The notes: generated by a model from the sequence alone, not told the origin. A stretch of DNA of 41,355 nucleotides from Pyrinomonadaceae bacterium (GCA_013811945.1 JACCUI010000283.1:1-41355), one strand, 5' to 3'. Shown: positions 26,977-36,400, numbered from the stretch's first letter. Translations and numbers: made by a program.

Positions 26977-27636
26977 ATGGATTTTTATAAGCCAAGGGCC
27001 CGAAATTCCGAGCTAGATGAGAATGCGGAAAGCGAGATTCGGGTAACCGATCGCCGCCGCAGTTTCCTGGAGGACGACGCAAACTCCGGGGCCGTCGCAC
27101 CTGCCGACAGCCCCGATCTAAAACCCACCTATGTGGCCGACCTTGAGGCGCGGACGGAAGCCGCCGAGAAGTTGACGCAAGAAGTGCAGTCGCGTTTTGA
27201 ACAGCTGCGTTCTCAACTCCAACGAGAGACGGATGACACTCGCCAACGCTTGAACCGGGCAGCCGATGACCGCGCGGAGCGGGGAAAGACGGATTTCATT
27301 GCTGGTTTACTCCCGGTGCTGGATAACCTTCAACGAGCGACCGAAGCTGCCGAGTCGGGCAGCACGCCGGAACAGATTGTCGAGGGTGTGCGCAGGACCG
27401 CAGCGAGTTTTGAAAGTGCGCTTGCCGCCGCTGGTGTCGAACCCCTCAAGTCTGTGGGGCAGGAATTCGACCCTGAGTTACACGACGCGGTGGAAACTGT
27501 TCCGGTGAAGGCTGGGGAAGAAGGGAAAGTCGTGGCGGAATATACTCGTGGCTATCGAATTGGCGACCGTTTGCTGCGCCCTGCGCGCGTAAAGGTCGGA
27601 CGAAGTTCCCACAGGATGAGAACAGCCGGCGAATGA
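26977..27636 (+). CDS. grpE: GrpE nucleotide exchange factor
   Basis: Exchange factor for DnaK, 219 residues. The N-terminal 50 residues are disordered and acidic. A long coiled-coil helix follows (about 50-105; LEARTEAAEKLTQEVQSRFE), then the four-helix part with FIAGLLPVLDNLQRA, and the C-terminal beta domain with DPELHDAVETVP and GYRIGDRLLRPARVKVG, all diagnostic. An ATG with GGAGGAG upstream starts it. No dnaK or dnaJ lies in the window, so its partner must be encoded elsewhere. Confidence 0.95.
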   Translation: MDFYKPRARNSELDENAESEIRVTDRRRSFLEDDANSGAVAPADSPDLKPTYVADLEARTEAAEKLTQEVQSRFEQLRSQLQRETDDTRQRLNRAADDRAERGKTDFIAGLLPVLDNLQRATEAAESGSTPEQIVEGVRRTAASFESALAAAGVEPLKSVGQEFDPELHDAVETVPVKAGEEGKVVAEYTRGYRIGDRLLRPARVKVGRSSHRMRTAGE

Positions 27637-27644
27637 GGGAGTGA

Positions 27645-29315
<1,671 letters not shown>

Positions 29316-29522
29316 GAACTACTTTTGTTCAAGACTGGGCTCTGACGACGCTGATGGCAGAAGATTTGCAAGCAGTTCCCACAGGTAAAAGTTGTTGCAT
29401 CGAAACGCAACGGCGCCTATGCTCAGAACATCTAACCCGCGACTTTATCGATGGGTTTGAGGGCTCAAGTCAAAAATTGCTGACACGAATAACCGTACGA
29501 AGGCTTTTGAGGTAGTACAGAA

Positions 29523-31808
29523 ATGGCAGATCTAGGGGCATATAAGGACAAGTTTGGTGAAAGCGGCCAGCGCATACTTGAGTACGCCATGAGCGAGTCG
29601 CGCCAGCGGGATCAGAACTACGTGGCGGTTGAGCACATCTTGCAGGCTCTCGTGCATGAAGAGCCGGATATGTTCAACTCCGCGATGCGCGAGCTATCTC
29701 TCGATCCGATCGTGGTCAAGATTGCTATTGACCAGCGACTGGAAACCACGCGCCAACAACACGTCGGAAAGGGGTTCCGCATTGCCCCGGATACTACAGA
29801 CCTCTTCAAACGCGCCATGGAGCGAGCGCGTACCCAGGGTCGCAAGACCATCGAAGCCACAGACATTTTTGAAGCACTCACAAACTACGACAGTCTCTTC
29901 CTGGACGTGCTCAGAAACATGGGGGCCAACACCGACGCCGTCGCGCAGAACGTTCGCGCGCAAGTGCAAAAACGGGAACAGGAGGAAGAGCAGTTTCGCA
30001 AGAAGTTTGAACTCCCGCCTTATCTCAAGCACTTTGGCGTTTCCCTAAATCGACTGGCGCGGGCTGACAAGATCCCTCCCACCATCGGTCGTGAAAAAGA
30101 GATCCAGCAGATTGTCGAAATCCTGTGCCATCGTGAGCGGGCCAATTCGCCCATGCTCGTGGGTGAGCCGGGCGTCGGCAAGACGGCGGTAATCGAGGGT
30201 CTCGCGCGCACCATCGAATTGGAGCCGGAGAAAGTACCCGCTCGCTTGCGTGGCGCGCACGTAGTGCAACTGCAGATGGGCGGCCTCGTCGCCGGCACGA
30301 TGCTCCGTGGCATGTTCGAAGAAAGAATCAAGGGCATCATCGATGAAGCAAAAGAGCACTCCAATCTAATCCTCTTCATTGACGAAGCTCACACCATCAT
30401 CGGGGCTGGCGCGGCGCTGGGCACTTCCTCCGATGCGGCCAACATGTTTAAGTCGGCGTTGGCGCGCGGCGACATGCGCATCATTGGTGCCACGACGATT
30501 TCGGAATACAAAGAATATATTGCCGATGATGAGGCCCTGGCCCGTCGTTTCCGATTAGTGAAAGTGGTTGAGCCCACGATAAGTGAAACGCGCGAGATTC
30601 TGCTTGGGCTGCGTCCGCGTCTGGAACGCAACTACTCCGTCAAGATTTCAGACGACGCCATCAACATCGCGTTAGAGATGGCGCCCAAGTACATTCGCAA
30701 CCTCCATCTTCCAGACAAGGCCATCGGCTGGCTCGATACGGCTGCCGTTAAAGTCGAAATCAACGAGCCGCAGACGATGATCGTTAAACCTGAACACGTT
30801 ATCGACGTGATCTCTCAGGAGTCGCGTATTCCCCGCGATATGATCTTTCGTGACACTGGCGAACGTTTTGCCATGACGGAAGCCCTCCTCGGTAATCGAG
30901 TGATTGGCCAGAAAGCCGCCATCAAGGCTGTGGCCCAGCGGCTGAGATTGAACAAAGGGCCCTTGAAGGAATCGCACTACAAACCCGATGGCGTGTTGCT
31001 GTTTCTCGGTCCTACCGGCGTGGGAAAAACCGAACTCGCCAAGGCGGTCGCTGAATTCATGTTCGGCGACGAAGAGAAAATGGTTCGCATTGACATGTCT
31101 GAATACAGCGATGGTACGGTCAGCATCGAAAAGCTGATCGGGATGCCTCGCGGTATAGTCGGTTCCGAACGCGGCGGCATTCTGACCGAACAACTGCGCG
31201 AGAATCCTTACACGGTGCTCCTGTTGGATGAGGTGGAGAAAGCTTCCCCGTACTTGATGAACCTGTTTCTGCAGGCCTTCGACGAAGGCTGGTTAACGGA
31301 TGGGCGCGGTAAGAAGGTTTACCTCTCCGACGCTATTGTGATTATGACCTCGAATCTGGGTTCGGACAGCTTCAAGAGGTTCGAGAAACCTCTGGGTTTC
31401 GGTACGAAGACAGCTTCAGATTTCCGCGTAGTAAACAAAGAGGTGATGAAGGCTGCTGAGGCACGCTTCTCGCCGGAATTTCGCAATCGTATCGATGAGA
31501 TCATTGTCTTCGCCCCGCTAACGATGGACGAGGTGCGCCAGATTGCCAAGCTCTATATGGACAAATTGGGGCGGCAGATGGAACGCCAGGGTAAGTCGGT
31601 CGAGGTCAACGAGGCTGCCCTTAACCTGCTGACCGAAAAGGGTTACAACACCGCTTATGGCGCCCGCTTCTTAAAGCGCCACATTGACGAAAAAGTGAAG
31701 CTGCCGATTACGGCCATGTGGAAGACGGCCTCGAATTTCCTGGTCGACGTGGAAGAGGGCGAGACGGTTGTCAAACCGGCTGCTGCCAGCAAGCCTGAGT
31801 TGAACTAA
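29523..31808 (+). CDS. ClpA/ClpC-like AAA+ unfoldase
   Basis: A 761-residue Hsp100 protein. It has a Clp N domain (1-145), D1 with Walker [10 protein letters not shown] (about 213) and FIDEAHTIIG, and D2 with Walker [10 protein letters not shown] (about 495) and LLDEVEKA. The D1-D2 junction is short, so neither a ClpB-length M domain nor a ClpC coiled coil is present; this is closer to ClpA. After MTSNLG in D2 the segment EKPLGFGTK holds LGF (residues 624-626), in the place of the ClpP-docking tripeptide of ClpA/ClpC/ClpX. It is therefore likely to feed ClpP, although no clpP is in the window. It follows groEL by 207 bp on the same strand. Confidence 0.88.
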   Translation: MADLGAYKDKFGESGQRILEYAMSESRQRDQNYVAVEHILQALVHEEPDMFNSAMRELSLDPIVVKIAIDQRLETTRQQHVGKGFRIAPDTTDLFKRAMERARTQGRKTIEATDIFEALTNYDSLFLDVLRNMGANTDAVAQNVRAQVQKREQEEEQFRKKFELPPYLKHFGVSLNRLARADKIPPTIGREKEIQQIVEILCHRERANSPMLVGEPGVGKTAVIEGLARTIELEPEKVPARLRGAHVVQLQMGGLVAGTMLRGMFEERIKGIIDEAKEHSNLILFIDEAHTIIGAGAALGTSSDAANMFKSALARGDMRIIGATTISEYKEYIADDEALARRFRLVKVVEPTISETREILLGLRPRLERNYSVKISDDAINIALEMAPKYIRNLHLPDKAIGWLDTAAVKVEINEPQTMIVKPEHVIDVISQESRIPRDMIFRDTGERFAMTEALLGNRVIGQKAAIKAVAQRLRLNKGPLKESHYKPDGVLLFLGPTGVGKTELAKAVAEFMFGDEEKMVRIDMSEYSDGTVSIEKLIGMPRGIVGSERGGILTEQLRENPYTVLLLDEVEKASPYLMNLFLQAFDEGWLTDGRGKKVYLSDAIVIMTSNLGSDSFKRFEKPLGFGTKTASDFRVVNKEVMKAAEARFSPEFRNRIDEIIVFAPLTMDEVRQIAKLYMDKLGRQMERQGKSVEVNEAALNLLTEKGYNTAYGARFLKRHIDEKVKLPITAMWKTASNFLVDVEEGETVVKPAAASKPELN

Positions 31809-31831
31809 GTTGAACGGTTGTGAGAGCTGAG

Positions 31832-31866
31832 AGGGTTTCAATGATTCACTTCATTGAGACCCTTTC
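31832..31866 (+). terminator. Intrinsic terminator of the chaperone island
   Basis: Stem AGGGTTTCAATGA pairs with TCATTGAGACCCT with one mismatch, loop TTCACT, followed by a T-rich CTTTCCCTTCGTTT. It starts 23 bp after the stop codon of the ClpA/C-like gene and would end the island transcript. Confidence 0.75.
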
Positions 31867-31885
31867 CCTTCGTTTAAATCTTGTA

Positions 31886-32078
31886 GTGCCACTCAACTAC
31901 GGAACCGCGAGCGCTAGCAACCGGATCCTAGATCCAACCCGCATTTTTTTTGGACTAGATTTTAGCATCATAAGAACAGGTGCAGTGTTGAGCGTAAGTC
32001 TCGGTCGCGAACCATCACCCCAAGCGGGCTACCCGCTTGGGGTGCCAGGTCCGCTCGCGGTTCCTTAGTGGAGTGACA
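31886..32078. repeat. MITE, family A, copy 3, carrying a nested hairpin
   Basis: Terminal arms beginning GTGCCACTC and GGAACCGCGAGCG face each other. The interior is homologous, in opposite orientation, to the interior of the copy at 37062 (shared AACCCGCAT, ATAAGAACAG and CAGTGTTGAG blocks). The right part holds an extra perfect hairpin (32016-32044) that is absent from the other copy. It fills most of the 429-bp gap 31809-32237; no gene is seen there. Confidence 0.82.
32016..32044. repeat. Nested palindrome inside the MITE
   Basis: CACCCCAAGCGGG and its exact reverse complement CCCGCTTGGGGTG, separated by three bases. It interrupts one arm of the surrounding family A element, so it was inserted after that element. 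Confidence 0.7.
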
Positions 32079-32237
32079 TCGTCGACTGCATCAGTACCTA
32101 TGCAATTCTCCTCACCTTAATGAAGGTTAGCGTAGTTTAGGGGTCGATGGTTTCCGTCAAACCGCGTTCATCCTGCGCTGTCATGGGGCTCTGTGGTAAA
32201 TTCGGTCCAACAGTGAAGGTTCGCAGTGAGATTCAAA

Positions 32238-33059
32238 ATGAAGACTTCAAAAAAGTTATATCACTTTCTCATGCTACTAGCGCTGGGTTGTTCTGGAGCG
32301 GTTGCTGCTCAGGCGCAGGACAACAAGCCGGGACCGCCTGCTTCGCCTGAGAAGGCGGAGGGGATCATCAAGCGGGGGATTGAGGCCGTCGGCGGCAGCG
32401 CGTACCTAAAGGTGCAAAGCGTTATCGGCCGCGGGTTTTATACGGCTTATCAGGATGGCATGTCACAATTGCCGACCAGGTTCCTCGATTACATAGTTTA
32501 TCCAGACAAGGAACGGACGGAATTTACCACCGCCGGAGTGCGTGTGGTGCAAACCAACGCGGGCAGCACCGGCTGGGTTTATGACGGCGCTACCAAAAGC
32601 TTGAACGATCAGAAGCCGGCGCAGATCGAGGACTTCAAACGAAGCATGCGCACCAGCATCGATAATGTTTTGCGCGGCTGGTGGCGTAGCGAGAGTGCTA
32701 CTCTTAGTTATGTTGGCCGCCGCGAGGCCGGGCTGGCAAAGCGCAACGAGGCTGTGCGGCTCACTTACCCGGACGGATTCTGGATTGAATACGAATTTGG
32801 GGCAAAAGATGGACTGCCCGCGAGAGTAATCTACAAACGCAACCGCAAGCTAGCCGACTCCGATGAGACTGAAGAGATAACTGAAGAGGATAGGCTCGCC
32901 AAGCCCATTAGCACTAACGGAGTAACTGCGGCCTTCGTCGTCGATCATTTCATCAACAGCAAACAAACGAGTCGCATCAACTACGAGTCAATCGAATTCA
33001 ATCGCCCACTGGCCGCTTCACTCTTCGCCAAACCCGAGAACGCTAAATCGGTGAAGTAA
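32238..33059 (+). CDS. Exported LolA-like / outer-membrane lipoprotein-sorting-type protein
   Basis: A 273-residue protein with a signal peptide (MKTSKKLYHFLMLLALGCSG, cleavage near AQA-QDN). The mature part starts AEGIIKRGIEAVGGSAYLKV, typical of a family of secreted proteins in Acidobacteriota and relatives with an incomplete LolA-like beta fold that may bind lipids. RRSAF or lipobox Cys are lacking at the expected spot, so it is likely soluble. The ATG at 32238 is preferred to an upstream in-frame start that would break the signal peptide. Function is unproven. Confidence 0.65.
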   Translation: MKTSKKLYHFLMLLALGCSGAVAAQAQDNKPGPPASPEKAEGIIKRGIEAVGGSAYLKVQSVIGRGFYTAYQDGMSQLPTRFLDYIVYPDKERTEFTTAGVRVVQTNAGSTGWVYDGATKSLNDQKPAQIEDFKRSMRTSIDNVLRGWWRSESATLSYVGRREAGLAKRNEAVRLTYPDGFWIEYEFGAKDGLPARVIYKRNRKLADSDETEEITEEDRLAKPISTNGVTAAFVVDHFINSKQTSRINYESIEFNRPLAASLFAKPENAKSVK

Positions 33060-33160
33060 CCTCAGCACCTCGATTCCGTATCCTAATTGCCCAGGGCGTA
33101 ATTTCCTGATAGGAAAGGTAGTTTCATGTTCTTGTGAGTACTATTTGTTAACACACAACC

Positions 33161-33338
33161 CAGTCCCGTAGGGATGGAATGTTTATAGAATTGTGACCCG
33201 AAGTTATAGCGCCAGCTCCTGAGGAGCGAAATGTCTTACCGAGTTGCGTCGCAAGCCCAACATATGTCGCTCCTCCGGAGCTTCCGAGATCCTTTGGTAC
33301 CAACGGGTCTATAAACATTGGGTCCCTAGAGGGGACTG
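33161..33338. repeat. MITE-like element with CAGTCCC ends
   Basis: A 178-bp segment bounded by CAGTCCCGTAGGGATGGAAT and its diverged inverted copy, with ATGTTTATAGA next to each end. The interior holds two more palindromes, GCTCCTGAGGAGC and GCTCCTCCGGAGC. I know similar sequences as dispersed intergenic repeats in other soil bacteria, but the transposase family is not evident. It lies between convergent genes. Confidence 0.7.
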
Positions 33339-33392
33339 TAAAGCAAAGGACTTCAGAGTCCAGGCACACTGGCAGAGGTGCTGACGAACAAG

Positions 33393-33457
33393 ACACGATC
33401 CACCAAACCTCACGAAATGCTTTAGTTCGAGTCATTTCGTGTGGTTTCGCGGATCGC
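33393..33457. repeat. Palindromic element, family B, copy 3
   Basis: Left arm ACACGATCCACCAAACCTCA, right arm CGTGTGGTTTCGCGGATCG. It is the shortest copy of the family and lies 43 bp past the aroF stop codon on the opposite side of a convergent gap (33060-33499). Nothing else but the CAGTCCC element is recognised there. Confidence 0.78.
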
Positions 33458-33499
33458 CTCACTGCATCCATTACCGCTTACCAACTTTTCATCAACCCG

Positions 33500-34516
33500 C
33501 TAGGCGGCCTTCGCAGCTCTCGGATACTCTTTTCCCAGGCCTTTCATTAACTCTGCGAATCCGGGTAGATCCAGTGACTGCGGTCCATCGGATAGTGCGC
33601 GTTCCGGACACGGATGCACTTCGATAATCAATCCATCCGCGCCTGCGGCCGCCGCGGCTTTAGACATCGGTGGCACCAGGCTCCGCAAACCTGTTCCATG
33701 CGAGGGATCTGCCAGCACCGGCAGATGAGACAACTCCTTCACCAAAGCGATGGCGGACAAATCCAGTGTGTTTCGGGTAGCTGTTTCGAACGTCTTGATT
33801 CCTCGCTCGCAAAGAACAACATTCGCGTTTCCGCCCGCCAATAGATACTCCGCCGCCAACAGCCACTCTTTGACTGTTGCTGATGGTCCGCGCTTCAGTA
33901 GGATTGGTCTCCCAACGGTGGCGAGCTTTCTGAGGAGCGAGAAGTTCTGCATGTTGCGAGCCCCCACCTGCAACATGTCAGCATACTCCGCCACGATCTC
34001 AACATCCGTTTCGCTCATTACTTCAGTCACGATCGGGAGGCCAGTCTCCGCACTCGCATCTCGCAGGAGATGTAACGCTTCGGCTCCGAGGCCTTGGAAA
34101 TCGTACGGGGACGTCCGGGGTTTGTACGCGCCGCCGCGCAGCAGGTTACCGCCCGCAGCTTTCACCGCCCTGGCCGTGTCCATCAACTGCTCGCCTGATT
34201 CGACGGAGCAGGGACCAGCAATAACGACCAGGTCGCCGCCTCCAATTTTGACCCCGCCGACGTCAACGATCGTGTAACGCTGTCGCAGCTGTCGACTTAC
34301 GAGCTTGAAAGGGTGGGTGATCTGGATCACTTCCTGTACCCCGGGGGCTGCTCGTAGCGCTTCAATTTCTGCTCTGCGGCCGTTGCTGCCGACGGCACCA
34401 ATTACGGTCCTTTCGGCGCCCTGGATGACGTGTGCTTGATAGCCGCATTCTTTGATTCTCTCAATTACGTGGTTGACCTCTTCTTCAGTAGCGATTGTGG
34501 ACATGTTAACGATCAT
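33500..34516 (-). CDS. aroF: 3-deoxy-7-phosphoheptulonate (DAHP) synthase, type I beta
   Basis: First committed enzyme of the shikimate pathway, joining PEP and erythrose-4-phosphate; 338 residues from the ATG at 34516, which overlaps the end of pheA by 11 bp. An N-terminal ferredoxin-like domain (about 1-70; [18 protein letters not shown]) precedes the barrel with [51 protein letters not shown] and DPSHGTG. In Thermotoga the equivalent N-domain binds Tyr and Phe for feedback inhibition. Third gene of the leader-controlled operon. The metal-site Cys, His, Glu and Asp positions appear present. Confidence 0.95.
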   Translation of the reverse strand: MIVNMSTIATEEEVNHVIERIKECGYQAHVIQGAERTVIGAVGSNGRRAEIEALRAAPGVQEVIQITHPFKLVSRQLRQRYTIVDVGGVKIGGGDLVVIAGPCSVESGEQLMDTARAVKAAGGNLLRGGAYKPRTSPYDFQGLGAEALHLLRDASAETGLPIVTEVMSETDVEIVAEYADMLQVGARNMQNFSLLRKLATVGRPILLKRGPSATVKEWLLAAEYLLAGGNANVVLCERGIKTFETATRNTLDLSAIALVKELSHLPVLADPSHGTGLRSLVPPMSKAAAAAGADGLIIEVHPCPERALSDGPQSLDLPGFAELMKGLGKEYPRAAKAA

Positions 34517-35156
34517 GATTAATATCCTTTGGTTGCTGGTCTGGAACGTGATTAGTGTCAAACTTTGACTTTTCGATCTGTTGCCCATTCGATTTATCCT
34601 GCCCGGACAGCAGGAGGAATCTCGTGAAATTCTCCGGACGGTCTTCGAGGCCTTCTCTAAGAATCGATCCTCCGTAAACTTCTGCAGCGCGCCTTCCGGC
34701 TATGGCGGCGCGGGTGCGGTCGCCGACCTGGACTATTCGAGCCACGCTTCCGGCGGTGTCTTCCGTTTCGATTCTTCTGATATGGGTATGCGCGGCAAAG
34801 AATCGCCCACATTGTGCGAGGGCCGCTGGGTGAGATTCAACCGCTGAGATCTGTTCGAACACAGCGCCCGAACATCCGATTAGGAGCTGCCGAATCTGTA
34901 TAGCCACTTCCCCGACGATGCCCAACGAGCTTTTGTTAAGCAGGTCGACCGCAGGTTGAATTGCTCCGATGAGGCTGTTTTCCACCGGCACCAGAACGTA
35001 GTCCGCCAGCCCTTCATCAACACTTCTGAAAAGCGCCTCAAAGGTGCGGCGCGGCACGAGCTGGATCTCAGGTCCGAGCAACTTGAGCGCAGCATCCTCG
35101 CTAAACGCTCCTTGCTCGCCTTGAAAAGCTACCCTCTGGGTACGCGAACTGCTCAC
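34506..35156 (-). CDS. pheA: Prephenate dehydratase, lacking an ACT domain
   Basis: Converts prephenate to phenylpyruvate, the phenylalanine branch. Only 216 residues are present. The catalytic PDT domain is complete: [47 protein letters not shown], and ENFTRFLLL with the catalytic Thr-Arg-Phe. It stops about 20 residues later, whereas usual PheA/PDT proteins have a Phe-binding ACT domain of about 80 residues. The last 30 residues are polar and unlike ACT. Start is GTG at 35156, overlapping the aroQ stop by 4 bp (GTGA). Allosteric control by Phe at this enzyme is therefore unlikely. Confidence 0.93.
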   Translation of the reverse strand: MSSSRTQRVAFQGEQGAFSEDAALKLLGPEIQLVPRRTFEALFRSVDEGLADYVLVPVENSLIGAIQPAVDLLNKSSLGIVGEVAIQIRQLLIGCSGAVFEQISAVESHPAALAQCGRFFAAHTHIRRIETEDTAGSVARIVQVGDRTRAAIAGRRAAEVYGGSILREGLEDRPENFTRFLLLSGQDKSNGQQIEKSKFDTNHVPDQQPKDINHDR

Positions 35157-35518
35157 AGCAAAACCTCGTGTGGCCCGACCAAAGGTGCGAGGGCGTCGCC
35201 TTTAATTGCTACTCTGCTTGCTGCATTGTCTGTTCCCACTCTTTCTTCTTCGCCCACCAACATTTTCGTTTCCATGTCCCTTGACTCGCGGATGATGCGC
35301 CTGAAAATTTTGTTCACGGCGCGCCCGTTGAGCGGGCCGGCGTTGGCGTTTTGAAGATCCCTGAGCACTGCACGCTCACGTTCCGGATCGCAGCAAGGCA
35401 ATCCGGCGGCCCTCTTCAAAGCACCGACCTTCATTGCGAGTCGTGCGCGGCGATTCACGAGTCGCAGTAGCTCTCGGTCGAGCTCGTCTATTTCTGTGCG
35501 CCAGTATTCGATGTTCAT
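35153..35518 (-). CDS. aroQ: Chorismate mutase, AroQ class
   Basis: Rearranges chorismate to prephenate, supplying the next enzyme. A 121-residue, mainly helical protein: EIDELDRELLRLVNRRARLA (with the active-site Arg and the helix-1 pattern of AroQ), VGALKRAAG with the conserved Lys, DPERERAVLRDL, and a last helix IFRRIIRESRDME containing the Glu/Ser region. The C-terminal 35 residues lie beyond the usual 90-residue domain. It is the first structural gene after the leader, starting 292 bp past the leader-peptide stop codon. Confidence 0.9.
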   Translation of the reverse strand: MNIEYWRTEIDELDRELLRLVNRRARLAMKVGALKRAAGLPCCDPERERAVLRDLQNANAGPLNGRAVNKIFRRIIRESRDMETKMLVGEEERVGTDNAASRVAIKGDALAPLVGPHEVLL

Positions 35519-35564
35519 AATCGTTCCTTTTCAGCAGTAGTTAGCATTCTCAAACGCCACTTAA

Positions 35565-35693
35565 CCGCAGATTACAGATTTAGCAGTTAAGCAGCTGAGA
35601 TGGGATTCTGAAGCACTTTCTCCAAAAAAACGTTCGTAAAGCATGGAAGATGTTCAACCCAACTGACTTTCACCAAATCCGCGTAATCTGCGG
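35565..35693. repeat. Inverted repeat (CCGCAGATTACrsrGATTT) in the aroQ leader
   Basis: Arms CCGCAGATTACAGATTT and, in reverse, CCGCAGATTACGCGGATTT surround about 93 bp. It lies between the attenuator terminator and the aroQ start, within the transcribed leader, and probably represents another dispersed element that entered the operon leader. Confidence 0.65.
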
Positions 35694-35732
35694 ATAGTTC
35701 CTGTTTTCTAAAGCTTCCTTGCCGTTTGGCAG

Positions 35733-35780
35733 AAAAAAAGCCAGCCGCGACTGGTTCCCCTCTGGGAGTCGCGGCTGGCT
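35733..35780 (-). terminator. Intrinsic terminator of the Phe/Tyr attenuator
   Basis: Read on the minus strand: AGCCAGCCGCGACT and AGTCGCGGCTGGCT form a perfect 14-bp GC-rich stem with a 14-base loop, directly followed by seven U. It lies 30 bp after the leader-peptide stop codon and about 215 bp before aroQ, exactly where an attenuator terminator belongs. Confidence 0.9.
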
Positions 35781-35872
35781 CATTTGAAAAGCTTTGATGC
35801 TTAGATATTTCAGGTCTTCAGCACTTCACGCTCACAATTTGCCGGCCCGCTCCTCCCATTGGAGAAGAAGCG
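35781..35872 (-). promoter_or_regulatory. Attenuator pairing segments (stall hairpin and antiterminator)
   Basis: On the minus strand, CTTCTCC over the Phe17-Phe18-Ser19 codons pairs with GGAGGAG across an AATG tetraloop (1:2 hairpin, 35850-35867). The segment GGGAGGAGCGGGCCGGC (35841-35857) can instead pair imperfectly with the terminator's left arm and following CCC, giving an antiterminator. A ribosome stalled at the Phe codons would hide segment 1, favour the antiterminator and allow transcription of aroQ-pheA-aroF. Structures were read by eye, not folded. Confidence 0.75.
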
Positions 35873-35917
35873 GTACGTAAAAGCGAAGTAAGTAAGTGAG
35901 CAAGTGCTATCGATCAT
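35810..35917 (-). CDS. Aromatic-amino-acid operon leader peptide
   Basis: A 35-residue ORF from the ATG at 35917 to a TGA at 35812. Residues 10-18 contain Tyr10, Phe11, Phe13, Tyr15, Phe17 and Phe18, six aromatic residues in nine, and no Trp. The codons lie just before and inside a hairpin that competes with the antiterminator. It plays the role of the pheA or pheST leader peptides of enteric bacteria, though the sequence is unrelated. The Shine-Dalgarno is weak, with only GGAA about 18 bases before the ATG. It lies about 79 bases after the predicted transcription start and before a terminator, with chorismate mutase, prephenate dehydratase and DAHP synthase downstream. Confidence 0.82.
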   Translation of the reverse strand: MIDSTCSLTYFAFTYRFFSNGRSGPANCEREVLKT

Positions 35918-36002
35918 TTGATTTTTCAGTTTCGTTCCAGCACCCGCGCGTGGGGGCCGGATTCTCGTTGAGGTTTCAACGCTCGCATCCGAAGCGAGGC
36001 TT

Positions 36003-36032
36003 ACTATAGGCAGGGAGCGAAAGGAGTGTCAA
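36003..36032 (-). promoter_or_regulatory. Sigma70-type promoter of the aroQ-pheA-aroF operon
   Basis: On the minus strand TTGACA (36032-36027) and TATAGT (36008-36003) are separated by 18 bp. The -35 hexamer is perfect and the -10 has one or two changes from consensus. Transcription would begin near 35996 and run through the leader peptide and attenuator. Confidence 0.75.
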
Positions 36033-36123
36033 GCCTTTTGTTGGTACTGGGTCAGCTTGCACAACCAGCTGCGTGGTACTCGACGACAGATCCGAGGACG
36101 GCGACCGGCGTCAACTCAACTAA

Positions 36124-36400
36124 CACCGGAGGCGCGGCAGAGGGTAGCCAGGGCCAGCGGCTTTGCGCGGAGCCCCTGGATCAAGTCCCGCAAACCCGAA
36201 CCGCGCCCTGAAAGGGCGTAGCGAGCATCACCAACATGGCGCTCGGGGTATCAATCGCGCTGAGTTTCATCACCTCCAGATATTCAGGCTTTTGCGAGGT
36301 TCTTTACGCCCCCTTCAAGGCGGGACGTGTTATTGACGTTAGCCCGGGGCGGCGCGCCAAGCGCTTGCCCCTGGTTACCTTCTGCCGCGCCTCCGGCGCT
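36124..36400. repeat. Large inverted-repeat element abutting a broken peptidase gene
   Basis: The left end CACCGGAGGCGCGGCAGA and the right end TCTGCCGCGCCTCCGGCG face each other; the arms extend for about 45 bp with GGTAGCCAGGG and its partner. The interior has CCTGAAAGGG and CCCCTTCAAGG blocks and no ORF of note. It ends about 60 bp before the first recognisable codon of an S9 peptidase remnant, so it may have replaced the 5' part of that gene. The stretch 36033-36461 contains nothing else I can name. Confidence 0.7.

Noticed and set aside
30672-31193. 173-codon minus-strand ORF opposite the ClpA/C-like gene
   Set aside because: Composition is the mirror of the coding strand; no independent evidence for a gene.
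31820-32068. 82-codon plus-strand ORF after the chaperone island
   Set aside because: It runs through a terminator and a MITE and therefore reflects repeat sequence, not a gene.
35800-35870. T-box riboswitch as the explanation for the aromatic leader
   Set aside because: The T-box consensus (AGGGUGGNACCGCG) is absent, and the ORF with clustered Phe/Tyr codons explains the structure better.
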